This document shows, piece by piece, positions 50,265 to 62,137 of a stretch of 64,000 nucleotides of DNA. The DNA lies in NCBI GenBank assembly GCA_030620095.1, contig JAUTXW010001600.1, positions 2,314,501-2,378,500 of the forward strand, written 5' to 3'. The number at the start of each line of letters is the position of its first letter. Within the stretch, counting starts at the first letter, position 1. Origin of the DNA: Kuschelorhynchus macadamiae. Its lineage: Eukaryota > Arthropoda > Insecta > Coleoptera > Curculionidae. The translations under genes and the position numbers were made by a program. The notes below the pieces were generated by a model. The model was not told the DNA's origin, did not search any database, and was given only the letters and a program-made list of their open reading frames with translations.

Positions 50265-51031
50265 TTTTTGGCATGTAGGGACGCTAAAACGTCAAGATAT
50301 ATAAACCTGAGGGGGTGATTTTTCCACGATTACGAACATTTTATTTGACCACAATTTTGTTCCCCCATCTTGAATTAGTAACACAGTTACTACCACAATT
50401 AGTTATAGTACACAATTTGAAATCAATCCATTAAGGAATTTTTTAGGTTGTATTCTTAATATTTTATGCCGCCATTTTGCTTCGCCATCTTGGATTTGTG
50501 CCAAAATTTTACCAGTTGATTTAAACATGATACTTGTGTTTGTCCAAAGGTTGAAATACATTGGATAAGTAGTTTTTTAATAATATACTTTTAACATTTC
50601 ATTAGGCCGCCATTTTGTTTCAACATATTGGATTTTTACCAAAATATTACCAGGTCATACCTGTAGAACCCTTAATTTTTGAACAAAATTTGAAGTTAAC
50701 TGGATAAATAGTCTTTAAGCTATGCCGCGAATTGACACACAGACATACAGACCGACAGACGGACCGATGGAATTGATAAAACATTATGTAAAAACTGAGA
50801 TAGTGATTTTTTCACGATTACAAACATTTTTTTGGTCGCCATTTTGTTCGGCCATCTTGAATTAGTACCACAATTTTACTATTTGATCCCTATACCACAA
50901 TTAATTATAGCACACAATTCGAAATCAAACCATTAAGAAGTTTTTTCAGGGTAAATTTTTAAATATTTTATTAAGCCGCCATTTTGTTCCGCCATCTGGA
51001 TTCGTACCAAAATATTACCAGTTGATTCCAA
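50265..51031 (+). repeat. Repeat X, tandem copy with ~490-bp period
   Basis: The phrase GATTTTTTCACGATTACAAAC occurs near 50317 and 50806, giving a ~490-bp period. Each cycle has several GCCATTTTG/GCCATCTTG pairs (50465, 50610, 50838, 50980) and one run of ACAGACATACAGACCGACAG. The left end of a hAT element cuts it at 51033. Confidence 0.82.
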
Positions 51032-51032
51032 C

Positions 51033-52705
51033 CAGTGGCGGCTATTCAGGTGAAGTAGGTGAAGTGCTACTTCACCAGGAAAAATAAACAAGCAAACATC
51101 TAACTATATTTATTATATATCTCTTAAAATTTAAGTTTTTACATTCGTTTATTCTGTATAAACTGTACATCTCGAATAAATACTTTACTTGACCGTTGTC
51201 GGCATGTTTTTTTAAAGCTTTCAAATGAACTTTATTATAACAACTATAACAATGGCGCAAACCGCTTCGACTTTGCTGGAGGTGCTATGTTTAGTTTTCC
51301 GATTTTCCTACTACGTTGCCATGACAACGCGTACGCGATGACGTCGAGCCCATAGAAGAATAATGTTAACCAGTGCCATACAACGCTCTCGGAGAAATGC
51401 TAACGCAGTACACTACACCCACGTGTCGTTCAGTTGGGGGTGGTTGTTTACTTTTATTTTCGCAGATTTCGCTGCAACCGGTTAGCTCATTTGCAGTTTA
51501 CTTGACTGTTTTGTGTTATATTTATTTATGGTGTTGTTACAACTTTATTTGGTGTCGGGTTTATTAATTTACATTATTGTTGAATCCGATCACAGATGTG
51601 GTTTGTATTTTTTTGGAAACTCCATTTAATCGACGGAAGGAACAAGATCAGAGTTTTAATCGTCATCTTGGTTTTCGGCGTACAAATGGTTATGTAGTAG
51701 TCAAATATTACAAAAATTCTTTTGCTGGCCTTGTTTACTAGTTTCCAATAAATATTCAGTGTGGAATAAGGAAGGATTTGCGGGTATGTTAAATATATGA
51801 AGATCTTTACATAAACATGAAGACTCGGCGGAGCATTTAAAATGCGAATTAATGCTAAAAACATTTGTAAAAAATCAAAGCACTATGGCTGACACTTTAG
51901 AAAAAAATGCTAAACTATATAAAATACATTTTAACGAAAACGTCCGATTAAATAGGCTATTTATATGCTTGGTAATTGACGCAAATTTGTACCTTACAAA
52001 ACAAGAGTTAGTCTTTCGCGGCCATGATAAGAGCAGCGAGTCAATAAATAGGGGGAATTTTAAAATCGAGAAGTTCCCAAGAACTAAAAGATCATCACGA
52101 AAAAATTAAAAATGTTTTTACTGGTAACTCGAAAACAATTCAAAACGAAATAATTGAATGCATTTCTGATTATTTAAATAATCATGTAAAAAATGAAATA
52201 ATGAACACACAATTTTTTTCTGTGCAAGTGGATGACACCACTGATATTACGCAAACTTCCCAATGCTCCATAATTTTAAGATACGTTAATTCAGAAGGTT
52301 CAGTAGTCGAGAGATTAGGATTTTATAATGTCAGCTCCGATAGAACGCCGGATAATTTATATTCTCAATTGAATCAAATTTTGGACCAATTTGACTATAA
52401 ACATAAATTAAAGGGCAATGTTACGATGGCGCAAGTGTGATGTCTGGCCATCTAAATGGCCTTAAAAGAAAAAGAAAAAGCGCCACAGGCTGTATTTGTC
52501 CATTGTCTTGCTGCTATGAAGGATAGAAGAAATGATTTAGTATACAAAATGTATGTAATATATTTAGAGTACTGCTTGAGTGTTAATAGAAATACTAGTA
52601 AAAACTTATGGAAAACAATGCGGACACTTGACATTTCAGCAAAAAATAAGAGTTTGGATTTACCCATAGATATGAACAAGCCAAGTGAAATAAATTGAAT
52701 CTGAT
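51033..52705 (+). pseudogene. hAT element relic (ZMYM1-like), 5' half
   Basis: Left terminus CAGTGGCGGCTATTCAGG at 51033 within repeat X. Coding sequence from about 51850: MLKTFVKNQSTMADTLEKNA, NRLFICLVIDANLYLTKQEL and FRGHDKSSES. Then SKTIQNEIIECISDYLNNHV, VQVDDTTDITQTSQCSI (first catalytic D, near 52231), CYDGASVMSGHLNGL and KEKAPQAVFVHCLAA (second conserved block, in shifted frames). The frame fades at about 52690 where family U copy 3 begins. hAT enzymes of this ZMYM1-like type are common in insects. At least three frameshifts. Confidence 0.82.
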
Positions 52706-52721
52706 AGGGGACTAAATTTGT

Positions 52722-54177
52722 CCCAGTTCCGGCGAGCCACATTTGATTGTTCAAAGTGAATTAAATGATTTAGTACGTAATTTGGAGTTATCCAAGCAAC
52801 AGTCAGAACTTCTGGGTTCCCGTTCTAAGAAATGGAACCTATTGGCCAAAGAAACAAAAATTACGAATTTCAGAAAAAGAAATGCTATGTTTTCTGAATT
52901 CTACAGTATGGAAAATTCGTTGTGCGCGTGTACTGATATAGTCAGTTTAATGCAGGAACCTGATATTGAACATTCTCCCCATGAGTAGCGCTTATTCATA
53001 GACTCATCTTAATATAGCTTAAAAGCTGCGTTAATGCATAATGGAAATTTAAAACCCTGTTGCCCAACCAATTGTAATGAAAGAAAATTACAAAAATATG
53101 CGCGCGATTTTGGATAAAATAAACTACAATAGGTATAAATGTCAGATATGTGGGGACTTAAAAGTTATAGCGATTTTAGTGGAACTTCAGGGGAGATTTA
53201 CAAAATATTGCTGTTTTCTTTGTTTATGGGACAGTCGTGCAATAAATCAGCATTATGTAACAAAAATTTGGCCAGAAAGGAGCGAATTTCAACCGGGATC
53301 TCAAAATGTTAAATTTATACCTCTTGTTGTTCCCAAAATTTTCCTTTTGCCTCCTCTTCACATTAAACTTGGGCTGATGAAAAACTTTGTGAAGGCTTTG
53401 AATAAAGATGGTGATGGATTTAAATACCTAAGACAAGTCTTTCCCCAGTTAAGTGATGCCAAATTAAAAGAAGGCATTTTTATTGGGCCACAAATCAGAA
53501 AATTGCTGGACGATGTCAATTTTACAGAAGAGCTTACCAGGCAGGAACTCAGAGCATGGAATTCATTTGTTAATGTAGTAAGAGGATTTTTAGGCAACAA
53601 TATGGATGAAAATTACGAACAATTAGTTAATGAACTCTTAGGTGCCTATAAAGCGCTTGGTGCCAGAATGTCATTAAAAATTCACTTCCTCCATTCCCAT
53701 CTGACATTTTTTCCTAAAAATTTGGGAGCTGTTAGTGACGAGCAGGGTGAAAGGTTTCACCAAGATATCAGAACAATGGAAATTCGGTACCAAGGACGAT
53801 GGGATCCAGCCATGATGGGTGACTACTGTTGGTTTTTGAAGAGAGAAGATAGGACACCTCATAAACGGAAAAAATAAAGTTTATTTAGTGTTTTAAGTTA
53901 AAATTTTTCTCGTTTACTTTTCTCTTAGATGTATGGTATGTTTAATAGGCGAAAACTGTAAACATAGTCAATAAACAGGTTTAAGAATTTTCTGAAACAT
54001 TTTTTCTATAGATATTAAGTATCGTAGCATTCGATATAGTTCTACAATTCTAACAAGAAAACCCTACGTGCTACAACTTTCTATTTGTCATTTTCGTATT
54101 TGGATAGGCCCATTCTATTAGGTTATGCTATTCTGATTTGTGTCACAACAAATTTTTTTTTGTCGGCCAGCGTAATT
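52722..54177 (+). mobile_element. Family U transposon, copy 3, 5'-truncated
   Basis: It joins the hAT relic at the codons for PSSGEPHLIV and runs to the family U 3' end, GTCGGCCAGCG, at 54177. The 3' part matches copy 1 (37080-37385, inverted) closely. The Cys-rich N-terminus and the 5' end are absent. The LINE 3' end that follows starts within a few bases. Confidence 0.82.
52743..53877 (+). pseudogene. Family U protein, copy 3 (long C-terminal frame)
   Basis: After VQSELNDLVRNLELSKQQSE the frame is broken at HSPHE, stop, RLFIDSS. This TAG is the same as in copy 1 and replaces the Trp seen in copy 2 (DDWRLFIDSS). An open 266-codon frame follows (53077-53877). It reads YKCQICGDLKVIAILVELQG, TKYCCFLCLWDSRA, PLVVPKIFLLPPLHIKLGLM, KEGIFIGPQIRKLLDD and NSFVNVVRGFLGNNMDENYE. 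Last are MSLKIHFLHSHLTFFPKNLG, SDEQGERFHQDIRTMEIRYQ and MMGDYCWFLKRE. D in CGDLK, the CFLC pair and late E/H residues (EQGERFH) are candidate catalytic or metal-binding residues. Function is not demonstrated; a CACTA-type transposase is the best guess from ends and motif order. Confidence 0.75.
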
Positions 54178-54180
54178 TAT

Positions 54181-55120
54181 CGTGTGTCACATCTGCAAGA
54201 AACAAGGACTTGAAATGGATACTGACCTACGGTTTTCTGGGCATGTTACTAACTGTTTAAAACGAACCTACGCTAGTTTAAAAATGTTATATCCTCACAA
54301 AAATATTTTGCCTCAGAGGGTGAAAATAATGTTGACTGATCTCTTAGTTTTATCTCACTTTAATTTTTCGGATGCAGTTTACGGACCGTGTCTTAGCAAA
54401 ATTGATAAAGATCGTATACATCGCGTACAACAATCGTGCCTTAGATACGTCTTTGGAATTAATAAATATGAGCCTGTCAGTCATACAATGTAACCTGTGA
54501 ACTGGCTTCCTATGCATTTAAGACGACAGTTACATTGCAATTCCGTCTTTCATTCTATTATTACTACCCGAACACCACCATATTTGTATAACAAAATAAA
54601 ATTCCGTACCGACGTGCATGCCTTAAATCTCCATTTTAGGGATCTTATTTCTCCAGCTCCACACCGTACCTCTATCTTTAATAGATCATTTTCTTATAAT
54701 ATTTACGCTTAAGCACCTTAAAGCTCCAGGTTTCCGATCTTCCCTCAGACGTATACTTGAAGTTAAGGTATTCAATTAAGTGTTATACTTTTTTTTAATA
54801 GCTGCAATTTTCCTTTGTCAGACCTATTCTATTGTATTCTGCATACTAAGAAATAGCCTATTATTGATCATATTGTTTTTCTTCTTTTGTTTAATTTTTT
54901 TTCTCTGCTCCTTACTTAATAAACTAGTTTTAATTTTTTTTTAATTGGACCTATGGATTAGGAATGTTTAATATCCTAAGGACTACAATATAAATATCAG
55001 TGTTTACTACCTTGTAGTTCTTTTTTGTAGTAAGTACTTTTTTTGACAACATGTAATTTACCTGAATATTATGTAATGTAACAATTCATACTGCAAATAA
55101 ATAAATATTATATATATACA
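54181..55120 (+). pseudogene. CR1/Jockey-like LINE 3' end
   Basis: The frame (54182-54490) reads LEMDTDLRFSGHVTNCLKRT, KMLYPHKNILPQRVKIMLTD, RIHRVQQSCLRYVFGINKYE. It continues after an in-frame stop with NWLPMHLRRQLHCNSVFHSI and TPPYLYNKIKFRTDVHALNL to about 54715. This is the thumb and C-terminal end of a LINE reverse transcriptase. The tail to about 55120 ends in AATAAATAAATATTATATA. The catalytic palm is missing (5' truncation at the family U border). Its C-terminus differs from that of the LINE at 385, so it is a different family. Confidence 0.83.
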
Positions 55121-55124
55121 TTAT

Positions 55125-56480
55125 TTTTCGAATTGATTTCCTTGGGCTAAGTCGTCCATTGTCACAGTCACTAAACTAAATGTTCAAGTAGTAACCAAAA
55201 AACTACCACGTTAATATTTTTTGCCTCCACATAAATCTTAAAAGGCTACATCCAGAGTACATTAGACCCGCCGTTAACAAACACTAATAGCCAGTAGACG
55301 CAACCAAATAAACTTGTTATCATTTTTTGCAATAACTTGGAAACTAAAGTAATTTTCAACGAGCCACCCTTACGCTTAAGCCATTAAAAGGGCAGCCGCA
55401 AAAACAGGGTTTCACTTTAATTTGCTGTGCCTTCAAAGTTGTAGCACGAGCCGAAATACAATTTTCTCCACCGAATAATCAAGAATGTTAATTGCGGATA
55501 ACGAACAAACTGTGGGTATGTTTATACATATTTCATATGTTGTATACTACTTATATACGCTATAATCGCAAATATATAAACATTACTAAAATTAAAGACA
55601 TAATCCAGATTATTAGTGCATTTCTTTATATTCAATATTTAGCTTTTTCCATACCCGTAGCTTAAACCCTCTAACTGGGGGGAGAACAACCCCCGAAACG
55701 CGCACATTTACCCTTTATGAACACTTACCCCAAACCTATTTCTTATAAATAGTAGGCGCATCTGACACTTTTATAAATCACTTATTACCTTAAAATATGT
55801 TTCATAATTTGTAGAATCTAAAAATTAAAGAAATAAAAATGTCTGTATAATCTGCTATAAAAATTATAGCAGAGAGCTTTCGACTAACTAGTCATCATCA
55901 ATGCTACCTCCAAATAAGCAATTCGAGAGATAAAACCGTTCAATTATAAAGATGGTGAACAAGGACAAAAAGCCGAAAAAAAAGAAAAACCTTAAATCAA
56001 ACGATATACTTACTCGTTATTGAACAGGCAGAAAGATACATGGTACCAAAATTAATGTAAAGTGCGGGACACGAAAGAAAACCGGGCGGAGTCAATCGGT
56101 TTAGGAAGGTCGGCCAAGAAATCTCTTGGTGTCCCGTCGTTCTTTAAATACTATGGCACTTCTTTTTGACTATACGCACTTCAGATAATTAAAAAATGTA
56201 ACTATGCTTAATGAACCTTTATCTATATTTGTCTGTTTTCTTTCGTGTACCGCACTTTTATATGTCTTTTGTGTTCCAAAAACGTCGAATTTTCGAATTT
56301 TAAAACGATTTAATTTTGATTTTTCTTGATCGATTTACTTATAAATATATTTTTTCTTGAGTCCTGTCATTAACGGTTCCCGGGCTACTTCCTACGTCCA
56401 CTATTATTGGACAACCCAGTATAGTGATACACGATTTACGACTTTGGGCTACTCGGGTATGCCAAAAATGGCTGTCTGCC
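55125..56480. other. Intergenic, no recognised feature
   Basis: No coding or RNA feature identified. A short run at 55925-55990 (AAGATGGTGAACAAGGACAA AAAGCC) mirrors words at 30585-30620 (GGCCTTGTCCACCATC), suggesting another short dispersed repeat in opposite orientation. Confidence 0.4.
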
Positions 56481-56483
56481 TCA

Positions 56484-56931
56484 TTGTGAAGTACTATACA
56501 GGGCGTTTCCTAATTGCGTGCTGATGTTAAAGGGGGTGTTTTTATGTCCTAAAAGTCTTAACTTTTGAGATACAGGATGGTAACGTTTAAGAAAATTTTT
56601 TTTCATCCCAAGTCTGATGCTATTGTAGATAACTGCATGAAATTTGATACACGCCTTCTATGCATTAAGTAGCATACGAATTTACCCAGGTTAATTACAT
56701 TACAATTACAAAATGCCCTTTTATGCATTAAAGACGTGTATCAAATTTCACACAGTTATTTATCTATAATAGCATCAGAATTAGGATTCAAAAAATGTTT
56801 TTTTAAAACCCTGTATCTCCAAAGTTAAGACTTTTAGGTTCATATTAAACTTTTTTCTTAAAAAGGTCCAAGAACCACCCCCCTTTAACATTAGCACCCA
56901 ATTAGGAAACGCCCTGTATAGTACTTCACAA
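56484..56931. mobile_element. Foldback/MITE element, ~448 bp, long inverted repeats
   Basis: Starts TTGTGAAGTACTATACAGGG and ends with its reverse complement. The arms (TAATTGCGTGCTGATGTTAAA at left, and its diverged complement at right) pair over about 190 bases each, with a short AT-rich centre near 56705. No coding capacity. The target duplication is unclear. It lies just upstream of the internally deleted hAT relic. Confidence 0.85.
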
Positions 56932-56959
56932 CGACGCCTCCTGTACAAAGGAATATAAC

Positions 56960-57442
56960 AGAAGAAGACAAACGGTCAACGAATAACCCAAAGTCGAACT
57001 GCATAACACAGCTTATGGAAAATCCTTCAAAGATTTTAATGAAAATGTATCCAAAAATCGTTATATTTTAAACAAAATTATAGATTGTGTAAAATTTTGT
57101 GGGGCATTCGAGCTGGCACTACGTGGCCATGATGAAACAGCTTTGTCTGAAAATCCAGGAGCTTTTCGAGGGCTTATAAATTTTGTTGAGGAGTTGGGCC
57201 AAGATAGACTATCCGCTTTAGCAATGTTAAGTATCGAGAAATCGTTTATAAAAGTAATATGCGTGCAATTTTAACGAACGTGTCATTCAGCATTTTTCCA
57301 ATTCTAAAGAACCAAGACTAGACCCGAACATCAAGAGAATTTAAAGCTCAATTTAAAGATAAGATATTTATTTTTATTCTAAGTATACTTATTTTAAATT
57401 TGTTATTGACCTCCCAATATAATTCACCACGAGCCGCCACTG
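56960..57442 (+). pseudogene. Internally deleted hAT relic (ZMYM1-like)
   Basis: N-terminal words FNENVSKNRYILNKIIDCVK, FCGAFELALRGHDETALSEN and PGAFRGLINFVEELGQDR pass directly into C-terminal words LSALAMLSIEKSF and, after a shift, FNERVIQHFSNSKEPRLD. The whole DDE core is therefore absent. It ends with CACCACGAGCCGCCACTG at 57442, the inverse of a CAGTGGCGGCT hAT start. The same fusion junction is present in the element at 58883-60340. A left end for this copy was not found. Confidence 0.8.
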
Positions 57443-57449
57443 ACAAAGA

Positions 57450-58870
57450 CAAAACCAAAGTTGACGAACACGAAATTACATTTTAAACATTTTTATTTGT
57501 TGTTTAAAAAGCAGCTATAGTTTATGTACGCATGATGAAGCAAAGAAATGGGAGAATCCCGAGAATCTCTTTAAGACAAAATAAAAGGAAAATTGACAAT
57601 CGATGAGGTTGCCAAATTTATATGGAATTAATGCAACAATTATTAAAAAAAAGGATAATTTTGAAATCCTTATGTATATTAGACGAATTATTAAAATTTG
57701 ACAACTTATCTTATTGAGAATAAGCAAAATATAAATTTCAATATAGAATAAATTGTAAAACAAACAATAAGAATTGATTACAAATCTCATTGGAAATCTT
57801 AATGTGATATCATAGCGAGAAAAATACACTGTTTAAAGACTGACTTGGCAACCTTGCTTGAAGAGGCCTGTTAAGTAATAATAAGTAAATGCATTGAAAA
57901 CAAGAGACTGAAAAGGTACAAAAACTTGAGTAATGTCAATAAACTACACCAATTGTGAGAAGCAACATGAATGTTTGGATGTGATTCAAAAATAAGACTA
58001 ATAGATGTCTTTTACTGTTAAAGCAAAAAGCGAATAAGTAACGGATTTGGGTCAAAACAAAAAACAAAGATTCTATAGATAGATTGAGAGAGCAGAGAGA
58101 AGTAAATAAAAAAAAGAGTAGCTTTCAAACAATTGGCGTAATGGCGGCCTATTTTATGTATTTGTTATTTATGTATTTATCCTCAAGGGCGTTTCTCTCT
58201 AACTTGTATTTACTCACAGTTTTAACGATGAAACATGCAAAAAATTGATGACAAATTATTATTCCCATTAACGAAATAAATTACACGTCAAATCGAATAA
58301 AATATGTGACGGTAGTGAGCCTAAAAAAGTTCCAATTTATTAAACGTGTCATCGTCTAGACCGAATGTAATTATTGCCACTGAAAATTGAAAAAGTATGT
58401 TTTAGTCGTGTTTACAAAATAGCAATCAAAGTGCGTGAAATATAAAAACTTCGGAACCTAATATGCGTCATATTTACGTCAGTTCAGCCGGTAATAAAAG
58501 AGATGGATTGTGGAAATATGAAACATAAAATACAATCAGTTAGAGCTGATTACAGAAATGAAATTTTTTAACAAAAAAAAACAAATATATCAGAAGTTCT
58601 CAAGGGCTTCTCTCAACACTCATCTGTACTATTATTTTATATTTTTACCTTTATTTAAATATGCCCAAAGAACAGTTTAGTATACTCTACTATAATATAT
58701 AGTTATTACCTATGTAGTTATTATCATGCCAAATATTGGTTTAATACCTTTTTTTTTGTTTAGTTTTAGATATACAGTTAGCTTATAACGTTTGCAATTG
58801 GTATAATAACAGGTTGTGTTTAGTATTTTTTAATTGCTCTGCCTATTTTATATAAATGCTTCGAGATACT
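57450..58870. other. Intergenic, no recognised feature
   Basis: No coding sequence, RNA motif or element end recognised. An open frame at 57515-57829 (minus) is low-complexity and unconvincing. Confidence 0.4.
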
Positions 58871-58882
58871 AAAGAAAACTAT

Positions 58883-60340
58883 GAGTGGCGGCTCTTCCAT
58901 AGGGTCATTTGGTCATTGACCCCAAAAATATTTCAGAAAATAAATTATTTGTTTGACCGTTCCTCCTAATAGTTGTAATAAAACGCGAACCCTGGGAAAA
59001 GTTAAATACGCTACACTATTAGCCGCGTGCGGCGGTTCGAATGATCTCGTTGCGTCCCTTAGGCATAATAAAATACGCTATACTAAGCTAGGCTGTGCGG
59101 TCCAAATTGCCCTGATTACCTTAAAGCGTGACGAAAGTACCCGAAGATTTCACAGCTACCGAGCGGCAGCCGAACGTGATAGCAAATGGAATATGAAATC
59201 GCGATTTAGGTCATCAGCCGGTCTCTTCTCATAATTCGATCGGTCGGTCGCGGCATCACGTCGGCATACGGAAGTTCAATTGTTCAGAGGTCGCGCGGTC
59301 GATATTCTAACCCGATATTGTTTCGAACGTTTTTAATCGATGAAAATTGATTTATATACTGTTTTTAGTTATATATAATTTTTTATTTTTATGATCCATG
59401 TGTGAGTTGGAAATATACATAATAAATAAAAATAAATATACAGGAAATAAAATATTGGTAGTGACTAGTTCAAAAAAATAAAGTAAAATCTAAAAAGTGC
59501 TTACGAACTTAATTTTGTAAAAATAACCAATTTCAAGGTGGTCTATGTTTAAGTTGTAAATGCAGATGAAACAAAATGTCGGTAGTGCAAAAAATTAAAC
59601 AACTAAAGAGTGCTAACGAACTTAATCTTGAGAAAATAACCGAATTCAAGGTAAGTGGTCGCAATTTGCCATAACTTAGTATACGACAAACTAGTAAAGA
59701 CAAAAATAAAGGGGTTCATTGAAACTTTCGCAAAAGTATGTATACGATTTAGCTAACTGGATATGTCGTTGTGAAGTTTCTAACTTATTTTACTGTTATG
59801 TTTGTTTGTTGTTTTCTAAGGACTCGTCGGACTCATTATGGTGCAAAACCGGTGTTAAAGACCCTAAACACTTAAAATAAAAAATAAAAAAAACATGCGT
59901 TTTCTGCAGATCACATGAAATGTTCGGTGTACTATGTTACGGTCGGAAGTGTTGATATTCGCACTCAGCTAGACACAGCTTATAGAAAATCCCTTAGAGA
60001 TTTTAATGAAAATGTACCCAAAAATCGTTATATTTTAAACAAAATTATAGATTGTTTAATATTTTGTGAGCTTATAAATTTTTTTGAGGAGTTGGGCCAA
60101 GATAGTATATTCTCTTTAGTAATGTTAAGTATCGAGAAATCGTTTATAAAAGAAATGTGCGTGCAATTTTAACGAACGTGTCATTCAGCATTTTTCCAAT
60201 TCTTAAGAACGAAGAGAAGACCTGAACTTCCAGAGAATTTGAAGCTCAATTTAAAGATAAGATTTTATTTTTATTTTAAGTATGCCTATTTTTAAATTTT
60301 TTATGGACCTCCCAATATAATTCACCACGAGCTGCCACTG
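58883..60340 (+). mobile_element. Nonautonomous hAT deletion derivative, 1,458 bp, TSD AAAACTAT
   Basis: Left end GAGTGGCGGCTCTTCC, right end CACGAGCTGCCACTG, with the 8-mer AAAACTAT on each side (58875-58882 and 60341-60348). Inside is a GC-richer block (58980-59330), an AT-rich block, and a coding scrap (59915-60235) that joins hAT N- and C-terminal sequence. Lacking the catalytic core, it must have been moved by another hAT enzyme. Confidence 0.9.
59915..60235 (+). pseudogene. hAT transposase N/C-terminal fusion remnant
   Basis: The frame reads LDTAYRKSLRDFNENVPKNR, YILNKIIDCLIFCELINFFE, ELGQDSIFSLVMLSIEKSF and IKEMCVQF. Compared with 56960-57442 it has an additional deletion between DCLIFC and ELINFF. 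It has the same junction between EELGQD and the C-terminal LSIEKSF. Downstream the shifted frame gives NERVIQHFS. It cannot encode a transposase. Confidence 0.82.
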
Positions 60341-60811
60341 AAAACTATATTAGAAAAGATAATATTTTTTTATTATTAAAAACAATAAACACTAAACGTA
60401 CAGGAAACCTGACCAAATTAGCTGGGCTCAAATTCTCGACTCAATAGAACGATTTCCTTGTTCAAAATTTAGATTAGAAGTTTATTCTGTCAAATATATA
60501 AGTGAAAGAGAGACTTTGATTTGAAATTCATAAAAACCTAAAAATCGTGAGAAATATACATTTATCATAAGATCGTGAGATCAGGTTTAAAATCGTAAGA
60601 TCTCGCGGCAAATCGTGAGAACTTGCATCGCTGGCAAAAAACCTGCCAGCTCAGCAGTGTTATCAAATTTTAAAATCAGTTAGCTCAATTATTTTTGAGT
60701 TTTCAACAGGAAAAAAGGCACATTTTAGCATTTTTATTAAAAATAAGTAATATCATAATGGATACAGGGATAATCAATAAAACTACAAATTCCCAAACAT
60801 GAAAACAATAT

Positions 60812-62137
60812 TTAATTTTTATTAACACTTTCGTTACAAAGGTTTATATCTTCAGGTATTGTTGCGTCATTCCAGTTAATTGTTAACAATTTTCGGTACT
60901 CTATTTCCAGGTCACCCCATTTTTCTTTTGGTACAAAGTCCAAGGGTAATTCCGTATATTTGGGTCTTAAGGGATTTAGAATTACCTTTTGACTTATATT
61001 TTTAACTTTAGAAGAAATATTTAAATGCGAGGGCATTCTCTTAATTAATTCAAAAATAAGAGTTTTCAAGAATTCCCTACATTTACTTTGTATGTATCTT
61101 ATCTCTTCAGGACACAGGGAAATAACAAGTTCAGAGAGTTTAGTGTTAAAGTTTACTCCAAAATCACACTCATTTAAGTCTAAGTAATTCCTATCAAAGA
61201 ATATTGAATTTTTTAACTTTTCGAGGGTCAAGGCGATTTAATAATACTGGTTTAAGAATTTGCCTGGCAGTTGTTCATATTAACAAATAATTAACATCAT
61301 TAAATGATTGATAAAAATCTATGTTTGATTTTTGGAAATAGGTATTTAACATGTTTATTTGTTTTAAAATTGGCTTAAGAAAAGCTAGGACAACTTTGTT
61401 CTTTTTATTTTTAAATGCGTCATTTAATAATTTAGCAGTGTGGCATCTTTCTTTCTCAGCATGAACGTTAAAAAATGTCTCCAATTCTAAGTACTGGGCA
61501 TACATTTTTTCTACAGCTCTATAACGAGATAGCCAACGAGTTGCAGATAACTGGCTAAACTTTGAAAATTTGCCTGAATCTAAATTTATAAGATTGAAGA
61601 TTTCTTTGTATTTACTTTGACGAATTATGCTATATTTAAACCAATTGTAGGTTTCTCTTAATAAAAAGTCAATTTTATCTGTGAATACCTCCGATGCTTT
61701 CGAAGAACACAAGTGCAAACTATGACAAACACATATGACCAGTATCAAATTGCTCAAATTCAAATTTTTTTTAACAGAGTAAAAAGTGAATTGTTCTGGC
61801 CACACATATTTGACGCTCCATCTGTACCAACACCTATTAAATTTTTTAAATTAAATTTGTTGGTTGATAGAAAAGTAGTAATTGCATTATATAATTCTTC
61901 TGAAGTAGTTCTAATAACAGAGATAAATGTTAGAAATTGCATGATAATGTTATTAGATTTTTCTGAATAATATTTTATGTTTATACATAATAATTTCATC
62001 CGTAGATTTGTCTACATGCAAGTGAAAAGTTTCATTAGGAGCACCCTGCTTATTTTAAGATGCACCAGAGGTTGGTCGAGTGTGTTGATCTTCTTGAGAA
62101 AATCTATTAAAAATATCGGTCAAGTGATCAATAGTCC
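60812..62137 (-). pseudogene. hAT-A transposase relic
   Basis: Minus-strand frames from 62137: DHLTDIFNRFSQEDQHTRPT, ETFHLHVDKSTDE, FLTFISVIRTTSEELYNAIT and LIGVGTDGASNMCGQNNSL. This last is the hAT second catalytic block, D near 61825. After a shift come VICVCHSLHLCSSKASEVF, LRETYNWFKYSIIRQ and FSQLSATRWLSRYRAVEKMY (the RW motif). LNTYFQKSNIDFYQSFNDV and a separate C-terminal frame (60812-61231; PLDFVPKEKWGDLEIEYRKL) follow. The hAT dimerisation tail was not recognised. Its 5' part is cut at 62138 by another hAT element. Confidence 0.82.

Noticed and set aside
51033..57442. One 6.4-kb hAT element from CAGTGGCGGCT (51033) to AGCCGCCACTG (57442)
   Set aside because: The eight bases outside the two ends differ (ATTCCAAC versus ACAAAGAC), and the coding contents belong to two separate hAT relics.
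58953..59234. 93-codon frame in a GC-richer block
   Set aside because: No known motif; lies in the noncoding 5' part of a nonautonomous hAT element.
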